Positions 1-11,940 of a DNA stretch of 64,000 bases are shown here, in pieces. Under the pieces are notes generated by a model. The model was not told the DNA's origin, searched no databases, and saw only the letters and a list, made by a program, of their open reading frames with translations. The translations under genes and the position numbers were made by a program. The DNA comes from Deinococcus deserti VCD115 (GTDB taxonomy: Bacteria > Deinococcota > Deinococci > Deinococcales > Deinococcaceae), in NCBI RefSeq assembly GCF_000020685.1, contig NC_012526.1:846001-910000 (forward strand). The letters are read 5' to 3'. Position 1 is the stretch's first letter. The number at the start of each line of letters is the position of its first letter.

Positions 1-3000
1 CAGTTTGGCAAGGCGTCCTTAACCGCAACCGTCACGCCGTTTACGGAAGTCGTGGCTACCCTGGCCCCGCCGATCCGGCGCACCTGGCGGCGCACCACCT
101 ATGCGTTCAAGCTGGACAACCGCAGTAATGTCGACGGCACCTTTGCTCCCAGGTTGCACGACAATCAGGGCGACATCCGGCTCATTCCCCGGCCACAGGA
201 CCTCGTTCAGCTCGATCAGATGGGCCAGACAGGAGGCGGACTCACCAATCCTGGCGGCGCAGTCGTGGATCCTACAAGGGTCGCCCAGGAAGCGGCGCGG
301 CATGCGGCCATGGAAGCCCGCAACGCAGCCACACGCGCTGCCCGGCACATCATCGGCGGCGAAGGGCGCATTCGCATGGAGGACCTGCCCGCCCGTGTGG
401 CCCTGAAGGCGGGCGAAACCAGTGAGGACACGGTGCGGGTACGGGTCCCCATCCGCTGGGTGGGAATGGCCTCGAAGCACCAGTTCACCATTCACGTGCT
501 CGACGCCGCAGAAGCTGCGTTGCACGACTCCGGCAACGAGGACCGCCCGGTCAGCACGGCGTCGGCGGAGCTGCATCACAACGCTCTGATTCCACTGTGG
601 CTGCTGCCGATTCTGCTGCTGCTGCTGGGGGCCCTGATCTGGTTCCTGACCCGCCCCCCCGTGATCAACCAGTTCGATCTGGTGGGCAGCAATACGGTGG
701 TTCGGCCAGGGCAGCCGTTCAGCCTTCGCTGGGACACCCAGAATGCCCGGAGGGTCGACGTACTGGAGCTGGGCAAGGCGGGACAACATCTGTCGGCAGA
801 CGGTACGGTCAGGGTAAGCGGCATCAAGCAGGATCAGAAATACACCCTGGTGGCCCGAAACCTGATCGGCATACGCCGTGAGATGACCCGCACCATAGAG
901 CCGCGTTACGCCACTCCGGTCATTGAGCAGTTCGTGGTCAGCCCCACCCGTGTGGCCGGAAATCAGCCGGTTACCATCAGCTGGCGAGTGAGGGGTGCCG
1001 AGCAGATCAGCATCACCGAGCTGGGCAGGGTACCGGCCAGTGGCAAGCGCACCATTACTCCATCACGTGATCTGAACCTGCAGATCACCGCCCGCAACGG
1101 CTCGGAATCCACCACCGACGGCGAGACCGTCAGCGTGATCGGCGCGAAGATCAATGTGTTCAAGCTTCAGCCGGAAGCCATCACGCGCGGCACCAGCGCG
1201 ACGCTTTCGTGGAACGTCGAGAATGCCACCAGCGTGTCCATTGATGGCATTGGAACCGTGCCGGCCAAGGGAAAGAAGACGGTCTCGCCGCGCATCTCGA
1301 CCTCCTATGTCATCACGGCGCAGGGGGGCAACAACAGCGTTACCACGGCCAACACGCGTCTGGAGGTCGCCGCCGCGGCGCCTAAAATCACGGCCTTCAG
1401 CATTTCGCCGCAGACAGTCAAGAGCAACCAAGACTTCACGATTACCTGGAGAACCGAAAACGCCACCAGCGTGACTCTTCAGGATGGAACGACCACCGAG
1501 ACGGCCAATCCGATCGGCCGCCGCACGCTCCGGGCACCAGCTGGAAATTCCGACATCGTGATTACGGCCAGCAATGAGGAGAACGTTCAGGTCACGAAGT
1601 CCCTGCCGCTGACAGTCATTGCGGTGGACGAAGAAGCGCTGCAGGCCAAGGCAGAAGCCGAGCGCGCCGCGGCGCAGAAGAGGGCCGAGGAACAGCGTCA
1701 GGCACAGGAAGAGGAACGCAACGTCAAGCTGATTACCTTTACGGCTGAGCCGGCTCAGATCAGTGGCAAGGGTGATGTGACGCTGTCGTGGGACGCGCCG
1801 GGGTTCAAGAACGTTCAGATTCTGCCGCTCTCGGGTCCCACAAATGGCCTGTTCGACACCGCAGGCTCTCAGGTCGTCAAGGATGTCAACACCAGCCGTA
1901 CCTACACCCTGCGGGTGCGCCGGCGTGACGGGCAAGCCATTACCATCACGCGCAAGGTCAAGGTCGTGCCGCTGCCGGTCCAGATCCGCTCGTTCAAGGC
2001 GTCGCAGACCATCCTCAGTGCTCCGGGTGACGTGAGTCTCAGCTGGGATGTGGCAAACACCACTGCAGTCCGTATCAGCGGCCTGGGCGCCGGCAAACTC
2101 CCGGGTGGACTGTGGCCTGCCCAGGGCAGCGCCTCCGCCAGAGTGGACGGTACCACTACCTTTGTCCTGAAGGCTGGAAGTCAGCAGGCCCGTGCAACGG
2201 TCACGCTTCCGCCCCCAGCGATCCAGGAGTTCCGCGCCAGCCCAGGAAACTTGACCGGTATCGGCACGACCAACCTGTCCTGGAGGGTCCGCAACATCAG
2301 CAGTGTACGGATCGATGGTCTGCCTGGCCCGAATCCAGATGGTTCCTGGCCAGTTGAGGGCCGCACCAGTGTGCCTGTCAGCAAGACCCGCGTGTTTACC
2401 CTGCGGGCCGGGAAAGCGACCAGACAGTCCACTGTAACTGTCACGCCTCCAGCCCCTCCACGGATTGTCAGTTTCACGCCCTCAACCACCAGCCTCAAAT
2501 CCCCGGGCGGCAAAGTCACCCTGAAGTGGGATGTGGCAAATACAGACTCGGTGCGCATCACCAATGCGCCCAGCGCACGCGCCGGTCAGTTGTGGCCCGC
2601 ACGTGGAACCACCACGGTCAACGTCTCAAGAACGACTGTGTTCATCCTGACGTCAGGTAGCCAGCAACGTTCCATTACGGTGGCGGTCGCGCCACAGCCG
2701 GTACCACCGTCGGCGCAGCCAAAACCACCTCAGGAAGCGCAGCCACCTCAGAGCGCTGACAGTGTGCAGGAGCCCAACATTCCGGTCACCACCCCCGCAC
2801 GCATCGTGAGCTTCACGGCCTCGCCCACCACGCTTCAGGCTGGGGAAAGCGTGCGCCTGAGCTGGAAAGTCGAGCAGGCTGAAGCGGTGCGAATCGACGG
2901 CGTCCCTGGGTCCTTCCAGGGTACCGGGAGCGTCACCGTCACGCCGAGGCAGACCACAACCTATGTACTGCGTGCCGCAGGCCTGCGGCGGGACGCTCGG

Positions 3001-3336
3001 GTTACCGTGCGCCCGGCACGCAGCGAAAGCCCGTATGCAGATCTGGTCGGAACCTGGAACCATCCCTTCGGCTACTTCACAGTCCATAACATTCAGGGTC
3101 GCCGTGCCAGTGGAGTATTTGTCAGTCAGCGCGACCATCTCAAGGACATCCCGGTCACGTTCAGTTTTGCGGGTAATACGCTGACCGCTTCCTCGCCGGA
3201 TCTTGAGGCCTTCTCGCTGGTAGCCACGCTCAATCCTGGCCGGCAGAGCTTTACAGGTACATACACCCTGCGTGGCGCCCGCGAACGTTGGTGTGCGTAC
3301 CGGCCTAGTGGCCCGCAGAACGCTGACTGTAACTAG
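1..3336 (+). CDS. Ig-like repeat membrane protein of an eCIS locus (5' truncated)
   Basis: The reading frame is open from base 1, so the true start lies upstream. Counting codons from base 1, a hydrophobic segment rich in Leu and Ile at about residues 196-217 is followed by RPP, which looks like one membrane helix. After it come nine Ig-like beta-sandwich modules, starting near 221, 307, 383, 461, 578, 662, 741, 821 and 934. Each repeats the pattern F..SP..V....VTLSW.V.NA.SV.I.G. A short charged coiled-coil (about 546-575, Glu/Ala/Gln-rich) separates modules 4 and 5, and a Pro/Gln linker precedes module 9. A final domain of about 100 residues ends with two cysteines. The gene ends 27 bases before the tube-like gene and probably shares its transcript. 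I infer a membrane anchor, fibre or envelope adaptor for the injection machine; the family is not one I can name. Confidence 0.75.
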   Translation, partial: QFGKASLTATVTPFTEVVATLAPPIRRTWRRTTYAFKLDNRSNVDGTFAPRLHDNQGDIRLIPRPQDLVQLDQMGQTGGGLTNPGGAVVDPTRVAQEAARHAAMEARNAATRAARHIIGGEGRIRMEDLPARVALKAGETSEDTVRVRVPIRWVGMASKHQFTIHVLDAAEAALHDSGNEDRPVSTASAELHHNALIPLWLLPILLLLLGALIWFLTRPPVINQFDLVGSNTVVRPGQPFSLRWDTQNARRVDVLELGKAGQHLSADGTVRVSGIKQDQKYTLVARNLIGIRREMTRTIEPRYATPVIEQFVVSPTRVAGNQPVTISWRVRGAEQISITELGRVPASGKRTITPSRDLNLQITARNGSESTTDGETVSVIGAKINVFKLQPEAITRGTSATLSWNVENATSVSIDGIGTVPAKGKKTVSPRISTSYVITAQGGNNSVTTANTRLEVAAAAPKITAFSISPQTVKSNQDFTITWRTENATSVTLQDGTTTETANPIGRRTLRAPAGNSDIVITASNEENVQVTKSLPLTVIAVDEEALQAKAEAERAAAQKRAEEQRQAQEEERNVKLITFTAEPAQISGKGDVTLSWDAPGFKNVQILPLSGPTNGLFDTAGSQVVKDVNTSRTYTLRVRRRDGQAITITRKVKVVPLPVQIRSFKASQTILSAPGDVSLSWDVANTTAVRISGLGAGKLPGGLWPAQGSASARVDGTTTFVLKAGSQQARATVTLPPPAIQEFRASPGNLTGIGTTNLSWRVRNISSVRIDGLPGPNPDGSWPVEGRTSVPVSKTRVFTLRAGKATRQSTVTVTPPAPPRIVSFTPSTTSLKSPGGKVTLKWDVANTDSVRITNAPSARAGQLWPARGTTTVNVSRTTVFILTSGSQQRSITVAVAPQPVPPSAQPKPPQEAQPPQSADSVQEPNIPVTTPARIVSFTASPTTLQAGESVRLSWKVEQAEAVRIDGVPGSFQGTGSVTVTPRQTTTYVLRAAGLRRDARVTVRPARSESPYADLVGTWNHPFGYFTVHNIQGRRASGVFVSQRDHLKDIPVTFSFAGNTLTASSPDLEAFSLVATLNPGRQSFTGTYTLRGARERWCAYRPSGPQNADCN

Positions 3337-3363
3337 AGGCCGGTTCACTCACAGGAGGTTGTT

Positions 3364-3972
3364 ATGTTTGCGAAAGCCCAGATTGTTCCACTCGATGGCC
3401 GAGGTCAGGAAAAAAGCCCCATCGTGTGTATGTTTAACCCCCGCGAGTACACCATCAGCCGGAAGGTAGAGTGGGACAACCAGACCAACGACACGAATGA
3501 TGAGGGCAATAAGGTCTATAAGGGCGGCTCTCCGGCCTCTATGACGCTGGAGCTGTTCTTTGACACCTATGCAAACAGAAAATCGGCCAATCAGGTCGAA
3601 GATGTCCGGAAATACACTGGCCCCGTCTGGGAGCTGATCCGGATGGATCCCAGCACCAAGCCACAGGCGTCCAATCCCAATGTGGAAAAGGGCCGTCCTC
3701 CCACAGTGCTGTTTCAATGGGGCGGCACCTGGCACTTCACTGCAGTGATTACCAACATCGAGCAGCAGTTCACACTGTTTATGCCGGATGGCACGCCGGT
3801 GCGCTCCATCATGAAGGTAACTTTCGAGCAGGCGGACAAGGCGACTCATTTTTATGGTCAGAAGGCGGGCGGGCCCCGAAGCTACAACGTCAGCCAGGGC
3901 ATCCGGGACAGTGCCGGCCAGAAAGGTTTTGTGGGCGACCTGCGCCGCAGCAGCTTCGGGAAAGGAACCTGA
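3364..3972 (+). CDS. Contractile injection system tube/baseplate protein (Afp7/Pvc7-like)
   Basis: This 202-residue protein opens with MFAKAQIVPLDG and the FNPREYTISR stretch typical of the CIS tube-type domain found in the small hub protein that precedes the VgrG-like spike in eCIS and phage-tail-like loci. The motif VLFQWG near residue 117 is also typical. Family members often carry a C-terminal LysM module. Here the C-terminus (about 165-202) is a short Ser/Gly/Arg-rich tail with no obvious LysM. The start is well supported: AGGAGG at 3353-3358 lies five bases before ATG. The stop is five bases before the next start, which implies one operon. I see the conserved N-terminal domain; the placement at the base of the spike is from the family. 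Confidence 0.8.
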   Translation: MFAKAQIVPLDGRGQEKSPIVCMFNPREYTISRKVEWDNQTNDTNDEGNKVYKGGSPASMTLELFFDTYANRKSANQVEDVRKYTGPVWELIRMDPSTKPQASNPNVEKGRPPTVLFQWGGTWHFTAVITNIEQQFTLFMPDGTPVRSIMKVTFEQADKATHFYGQKAGGPRSYNVSQGIRDSAGQKGFVGDLRRSSFGKGT

Positions 3973-3977
3973 GCCCG

Positions 3978-5750
3978 ATGGCCCGCACCGAACGCAACCC
4001 GCTTGAAGGAGCGGTCAGTAGCCTCTTCCTGACAATTGACGGTCAGGATATGGAGCCTCAACTGTTTGGGCTTATTGACGAGATTTCCGTGGACAGCAGC
4101 CTTCAGCTTCCAGACGTGGCGACCGTCACCTTCCGCGACCCGCTGGCCAACCTGGTGGACGACGAACGTCTGAAACTGGGCTCGAAAATTCAGGTCATCG
4201 CACAGGTCAAAGGCCACAAGGAAACAGTCTTTGACGGCGAAATTGTTGAAATCGAGCCGCGTTTCACCAAGGCGACGCAGCAGCTGCGGCTTCGGGCTTT
4301 TGACCGCCTGCACCGTCTGGCGCGCGGCACCCAGACCCGCTCGTTTCAGAACGTCAGTGATATGGACCTGGTGAAAAAGATTGCCGGAGAGGTCGGGATG
4401 AGTGCAAAGACCGGCCCCAGCAGTGTGGTGCATCCTTATGTGCTGCAGCACAACCAGACGAACTTGGCTTTTCTGCGGGAAAGAACCGCCCGTCTGGGCT
4501 ACATCCTGTATGCCGACGGCACGACCCTGCACTGCGAACCTCTGCGCGGTCAGGAGCCTATTGAACTGAACTGGGGAGACAACCTGCTGGAATTTCTGCC
4601 CCGCCTGACCAGCATGAGGCAGACCAGCAAGACCACGGTGCGTTCCTGGGATCCGCGTCAGAAACGTGCGGTGGTCGGCCAGTCTTCCAAGGGCAAGGGA
4701 AAGGCCGAGGTTCAGGAACGCACCCAGAGTGAGCAGGTCAGCCAGCAGGCCTTCAACATGCAGGCGCCGGAAACCACCAGTGCACTGATCGTGCGTGACC
4801 AGGGCTATGCAGCAGCTATTGCAGAGGCCCAGCGCAACCAGATCGCCGAGCATCTGCTCGAAGCTCAGGGCACCAGCGCCGGGTACCCCCGCCTGACGGC
4901 TGGAAACGTCCTGAAAATCGGCAACGTGGGCCGGCGCTTCAGCGGTGACTATGTTGCCAGCAGCGTGCGCCACCTGTACCGCAACGGCGAGGGCTACAGC
5001 ACCGAGTTTGTGGTCAGTGGCAGCCGCGCCGATTCCCTGGCTACCCTGATCAGCGCGGCCGCCGGGAATCAGGACCGGCCGTATACTCCCGTGCCGGGTC
5101 TGATGATCGGCATCGTGACCAACAATGACGATCCGGACAATCAGGGCAGGGTCAAGGTCAAGCTGCCAGCCCTGAACGAGGACGATGAAACCGACTGGGC
5201 GCGGGTGGTCAATATCGGCGGTGGCGCGGGCCGGGGCACTCAGGTAATTCCAGAAGTCAACGACGAGGTGCTGGTCGGGTTCGAGCATGACGATATCCAC
5301 CATCCCTACATCCTGGGCGGCCTGTGGAACGGTTCAGACAAGCCTCTGTATCCCAGCGGTCAGACCGTCAAGAACGGCAAGGTCATCCGGCGTGCCTTCC
5401 GCACCCGGCTGGGCCATGAGCTGACCTATACCGATCCCGAAGGCAACGATCCGCCGGAGATCAGGCTGACCAGCAGCAAGAAACACGAACTGACGCTGAG
5501 CGACGACAAACGGCAGCCGTTCATGAAGCTCAAGACGCAAGGAAACCAGCAGGTCGTGCTGACTGACGGCACCAGCCCCAGCATCGTCCTGAAGGACAAG
5601 AGCGGCAACGAAATCACCATCAGCACCCACGGCAATACCATCCGGATCGGCAGCCGGGGGCGCATTGAGCTCAAGGCCACCAGCGGCATCAGCATTGATG
5701 GCGGAGGCGGTACGGTGGACATTCGCGGCGTCATGATCAACCTCAACTGA
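3978..5750 (+). CDS. VgrG/Afp8-like spike protein of contractile injection system
   Basis: This 590-residue protein has the layout of a gp27-gp5 fusion. Residues about 15-340 resemble the phage late control D/gp27 hub domain (GEIVEIEPRF, then LAFLRERTARLGYILY). Residues about 373-455 form an OB-fold of the gp5/VgrG type (MIGIVTNNDDPDNQGRVKV, then PEVNDEVLVGFEHDD). The tail (about 480-590) is made of short beta repeats ending in DGGGG and looks like the spike helix. In contractile systems this trimer tips the inner tube and punctures the target membrane. The ATG at 3978 is chosen because the hub domain begins there; longer upstream reading frame overlaps the preceding gene. It ends one base before the ATPase start. 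No effector domain is fused at the C-terminus. Confidence 0.88.
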   Translation: MARTERNPLEGAVSSLFLTIDGQDMEPQLFGLIDEISVDSSLQLPDVATVTFRDPLANLVDDERLKLGSKIQVIAQVKGHKETVFDGEIVEIEPRFTKATQQLRLRAFDRLHRLARGTQTRSFQNVSDMDLVKKIAGEVGMSAKTGPSSVVHPYVLQHNQTNLAFLRERTARLGYILYADGTTLHCEPLRGQEPIELNWGDNLLEFLPRLTSMRQTSKTTVRSWDPRQKRAVVGQSSKGKGKAEVQERTQSEQVSQQAFNMQAPETTSALIVRDQGYAAAIAEAQRNQIAEHLLEAQGTSAGYPRLTAGNVLKIGNVGRRFSGDYVASSVRHLYRNGEGYSTEFVVSGSRADSLATLISAAAGNQDRPYTPVPGLMIGIVTNNDDPDNQGRVKVKLPALNEDDETDWARVVNIGGGAGRGTQVIPEVNDEVLVGFEHDDIHHPYILGGLWNGSDKPLYPSGQTVKNGKVIRRAFRTRLGHELTYTDPEGNDPPEIRLTSSKKHELTLSDDKRQPFMKLKTQGNQQVVLTDGTSPSIVLKDKSGNEITISTHGNTIRIGSRGRIELKATSGISIDGGGGTVDIRGVMINLN

Positions 5751-5751
5751 G

Positions 5752-7653
5752 ATGGGACTTCGTCAGGAACTGTCGGCCTTTCTGACCGCGCTCGAAGCGG
5801 CTCAGGACCCTCCTGCGTTTGATGGCCTGGCTGTGCCCCCACTGCTGCTTCCTTCTGGAGAAAGCGGCCGGCTGGACATGCTGGCTGAAGCGCTGGGACT
5901 GTCCGCGTTTGAGCAGACCGTTCTGGCCCTGGGGCTGGCACAGGAACTGTTCCCGATCCAGACCCGTACCCTGGCGGGCGCCGTGATGGGATGGGACGGG
6001 GACGTCATGGCGGCCACCCTGACCCCGTATGCCTGCATGCAGTGGCTGGAAGACGCGGACCCAGCCGCCTTTGTCGAGGACGCGCCGCTTTTCCGCTCTG
6101 GAACCATGAGGTTCGGTTCAGGCCTGACGGGGGACGCCAGTATGCGCACCCTGTCGGTGGCGCCGGGTGTTCTGCTGTTCGTCCAGGGCCTCGACGGCGT
6201 GGACCCCGACCTGAGTGGAGTTGCCGCTGAACTGGAGAACCACGCCACCCTGAGTGATTCCCAGAGCAGATTGCTTGAGCAGGGACGTAAGCACCTGTCC
6301 CGAGGACCCCAGGAGCGGGGCGTGCTCCTGTACGGCCTGCATGCTGAAGATATGCGGGCGCTGGGCGGTCTGCTGCTAAGTGACTACGGCCGGGTCCTGC
6401 ATGTGGATGTGGCTGCTCTGGCCTCCCGACCAGCCGGGGACATTGGTGCAGCTGTGCAGGCCCTGGGGCGTGAGGGCCGTCTGAAGAACCGTTGTGTGCT
6501 GGTAGACGCCACCAGGGACATTCCCGAAGGGCAGAGCCTGGACAACCTGACGCAGCAGTTGCTCAGTGAGGCCACTGGGCCGGTGGCGCTGATGGCGCCC
6601 TCACCGCTCCCCGTCTCGACCACACGGGCACTGTTGCCGCTGGAGGTGCTGCCTCCGACGCCCGCTGAACAGCGGGCGCAGTGGGCGGCCTCATTGGGTG
6701 TCTCTGAAGAGCAGCCCCTGCTGGTGCAGCTTGGTGATCAGTTCCGCCTCAGCCTGGACCGGATTGGGGTGCTTGCCCGTGAAGCGCGGCTGTCGCTGCC
6801 GGGAAATGCCAGCCAAGCAGCTCGGGCCGAACGGGCATGGGACACCGCCCGGACCGCCAACCGCCGCCTGATGGGCACGCTGGCAGAACGGGTCGATGCG
6901 CGCGCCAGCTGGGACGACCTGATTCTTCCCCCATCGGAGGCTGGGGTGCTGCGGCAGATCGCGGCGCACGTGCGCCACCGCTCGCAGGTCTATGAGCAGC
7001 TGGGAATGGCACGTCCCGGACGTGGGCGGGCACTCACTGCGCTGTTCAGCGGCCCCAGCGGCACCGGAAAGACCCTCAGTGCCGAGGTGCTGGCTACGGA
7101 TCTGAACCTCGACCTGTACCGCATTGACCTGAGCAGCACCGTCAGCAAGTACATCGGCGAAACCGAAAAGAACCTGCGGCGGATTTTCGATGCGGCTGAC
7201 AAGGGTGGCTGCATCCTGCTGTTCGATGAAGCCGACAGCGTGTTCGGCAAGCGGGGTGAGGTCCGTGACAGCAACGACCGCTACGCCAACATTCAGGTCA
7301 ATTACCTGCTGCAGCGGCTCGAAACTTTCAACGGTCTGGCGGTGCTGACCACCAACCTGGAAAGCAGCATGGACGTGGCGTTCATGCGGCGTATCCACTT
7401 TGTGCTGAATTTCCGTGCGCCTCAACCTGCCGAGCGCGAGCGGCTGTGGCGCCTGGCCTTTCCTGCGGCGCTGGATACCACTGATGTGGACTTCGGGGCG
7501 CTGGCCCAGGCGGACGTGTCCGGAGGCAATATCCGCAGCATTGCTATGAACGCCGTGTTTATGGCTGTCTCCAGAAATGAGAATCTCAGCCAGGAACTGG
7601 TGACCGAAGCCCTGCACCTGGAGTACCGCAAACTGGGGCGGCTGGTTCTCTGA
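5752..7653 (+). CDS. AAA+ ATPase of eCIS locus (Afp15/Pvc15-like)
   Basis: This 633-residue ATPase has a divergent N-terminal half (about 1-390) and one C-terminal AAA+ module. Walker A is GPSGTGKT at residues 434-441, Walker B is ILLFDEADS near 488, and a sensor-1-like LTTN and an arginine-bearing FMRRIHF follow. A single AAA+ ATPase of this kind, with a large unique N-terminal region, is a hallmark component of eCIS and phage-tail-like loci, where it is thought to assist assembly or loading. It starts one base after the spike stop, so translation is probably coupled. It is the last gene of the cluster here: mfd follows with its own promoter. The partner genes for sheath, tube and baseplate would lie left of the window. 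Confidence 0.85.
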   Translation: MGLRQELSAFLTALEAAQDPPAFDGLAVPPLLLPSGESGRLDMLAEALGLSAFEQTVLALGLAQELFPIQTRTLAGAVMGWDGDVMAATLTPYACMQWLEDADPAAFVEDAPLFRSGTMRFGSGLTGDASMRTLSVAPGVLLFVQGLDGVDPDLSGVAAELENHATLSDSQSRLLEQGRKHLSRGPQERGVLLYGLHAEDMRALGGLLLSDYGRVLHVDVAALASRPAGDIGAAVQALGREGRLKNRCVLVDATRDIPEGQSLDNLTQQLLSEATGPVALMAPSPLPVSTTRALLPLEVLPPTPAEQRAQWAASLGVSEEQPLLVQLGDQFRLSLDRIGVLAREARLSLPGNASQAARAERAWDTARTANRRLMGTLAERVDARASWDDLILPPSEAGVLRQIAAHVRHRSQVYEQLGMARPGRGRALTALFSGPSGTGKTLSAEVLATDLNLDLYRIDLSSTVSKYIGETEKNLRRIFDAADKGGCILLFDEADSVFGKRGEVRDSNDRYANIQVNYLLQRLETFNGLAVLTTNLESSMDVAFMRRIHFVLNFRAPQPAERERLWRLAFPAALDTTDVDFGALAQADVSGGNIRSIAMNAVFMAVSRNENLSQELVTEALHLEYRKLGRLVL

Positions 7654-7721
7654 ATGCTGAGGCTACAAATCATCAAGACCAGTAGGTCGTTTTGCTCTCC
7701 GCGTGGGCAGGAACACACGCG

Positions 7722-7727
7722 TACAAT
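7722..7727 (+). promoter_or_regulatory. -10 box of mfd, leaderless type
   Basis: TACAAT ends six bases before the GTG at 7734, so the transcript should begin at or next to the start codon. No convincing -35 is visible at the usual distance. Confidence 0.6.
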
Positions 7728-7733
7728 CCCGGA

Positions 7734-10859
<3,126 letters not shown>

Positions 10860-10873
10860 GCTGAGCGCTCAGC
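10860..10873. repeat. 14-bp perfect palindrome between convergent genes
   Basis: GCTGAGCGCTCAGC spans the nine-base gap between the mfd stop and the stop of the opposing GNAT gene. It has no flanking T-run, so an intrinsic terminator is not clearly supported. Confidence 0.5.
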
Positions 10874-11327
10874 GCAGCCGCAGCTCGTAGCAGAGGCTGT
10901 CTTCCATGTCCTGGTAGTACCCGTAATTCGGGATGCGCCTGAATCCGGCCTGTTCGTACAGGTGCACGGCTTCAGGCTGCTGGTTTCCGGTTTCCAGAAC
11001 CAGCCGGGCGTAGCCGGCCTGCCGGCCCGCTTCGATCAGGGCAGACAGAATCCTGCGGCCCATGCCCCGGCCCCGGGCTGCTGGCACGGTGTACATACGC
11101 TTGATTTCTGCTGATTCCTCATCCAGTTTCTTCAGGGCGCCGCAGGCCAGCAATTGTCCGTCTTCCTCAATGGTCAGCAGCAGGCTGCCCTCGCCACTCA
11201 GCGTCTGAGGATCAAAGGGCTCGGTGCGGCTGTCCTCGTCGTTGTACAGGCGACGCAGTTCGCGCTGCTGCTCGTTCATCAAGTGCTGGGCGCGAGGATC
11301 GGTCGGCAGGGTTGGCACAGGAAGCAT
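10869..11327 (-). CDS. GNAT family N-acetyltransferase
   Basis: This 152-residue protein carries the GNAT acetyl-CoA loop motif RGRGMGRRIL near residue 91, preceded by the beta-strand IKRMYTVP and followed by LVLETGNQQPEAVHLYEQAGFRR, the usual end of the fold. Substrate cannot be read from sequence. ATG at 11327 is chosen because a good promoter (TTGAAG, 16 bases, TACAAT) lies five bases before it, giving a leaderless transcript. A longer frame begins inside the promoter at 11360. The gene stands alone between convergent mfd and the CobW remnant. Confidence 0.85.
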   Translation of the reverse strand: MLPVPTLPTDPRAQHLMNEQQRELRRLYNDEDSRTEPFDPQTLSGEGSLLLTIEEDGQLLACGALKKLDEESAEIKRMYTVPAARGRGMGRRILSALIEAGRQAGYARLVLETGNQQPEAVHLYEQAGFRRIPNYGYYQDMEDSLCYELRLR

Positions 11328-11332
11328 GGCCC

Positions 11333-11360
11333 ATTGTAGGAAGGATTGCGATTGCTTCAA
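11333..11360 (-). promoter_or_regulatory. Promoter of GNAT gene, leaderless type
   Basis: On the minus strand TTGAAG (11355-11360) and TACAAT (11333-11338) are 16 bases apart; the ATG follows the -10 box after five bases. Confidence 0.75.
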
Positions 11361-11436
11361 AAAGGCCTGATTGAGGGTAAGGGCTCACATCTCATCCTGT
11401 TTCCCCAAGAGGTCTGTCTGGACGCGCTGCTGCCTG

Positions 11437-11867
11437 TCAGACCTCCAGAGCGCTGTCGAGTACCGTGATCATGGCGTCCACATGCGCCTGGCCCGTCTCA
11501 GCCGCCAGCTCTAGGACTTCTGGTCTTAGGCAGAAGCTCTCTGCGATGGGCAGAGGCTCGCCGATGCCCGTACTTTCAAGCAGGATGACGTCGGGCTCAC
11601 GAGTTTTGAGCAGATCATCGACCGCATGCAGCAGACAGTTGCGCAGCGTGCAACAGATGCACCCGTTGCTGAGTTCGATAGTCTGCTCGTCGGGCTATAC
11701 CACCAGACTGGCGCCCGCATGGATGGCCCCGAATTCGTGGACGGCCTGACGGTGACCGCAGCTTTGCGCCCCTCGTTCTGCCGTAGCAGATGCTTGAGGA
11801 GGGTGGTTTCTCCAGCGTCAAGGAAGCCAGATAGCACGGTAGTGGATACAGACACAGACGTCGGCAC
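11437..11867 (-). pseudogene. Decayed CobW/ZagA-type metallochaperone GTPase fragment
   Basis: The minus strand holds the N-terminal third of a CobW-family G3E GTPase in broken form. From GTG at 11867 the frame reads TTVLSGFLDAGETTLLKHLL, matching the family P-loop region, but GAGKTT has become DAGETT. The frame then shifts near 11750. In the second frame [15 protein letters not shown] is interrupted by TAG at 11695-11697, and resumes with [16 protein letters not shown], the CXCC metal motif, then [12 protein letters not shown]. It ends at 11437 after about 140 codons, whereas intact members have roughly 300-400. Frameshift, internal stop, lost P-loop lysine and truncation together indicate a dead gene. 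CobW proteins of this class deliver zinc and are often Zur-controlled. Confidence 0.85.
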
Positions 11868-11888
11868 GCTTAGAGTGAAAAATATAAT

Positions 11889-11896
11889 TCAATATC
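11889..11896 (-). promoter_or_regulatory. AT-rich GATATTGA element, candidate metal-regulator site
   Basis: Upstream of the CobW remnant, an AT-rich stretch (11877-11915) contains GATATTGA on the minus strand. The same octamer sits in a similar AT-rich tract upstream of rpmB (52530-52537). I infer a shared Fur/Zur-family operator; symmetry is weak. Confidence 0.35.
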
Positions 11897-11940
11897 AATT
11901 AGAAGAGAATAAAAGTGCTTCGCCTGAAGGTGCCCGGCTT

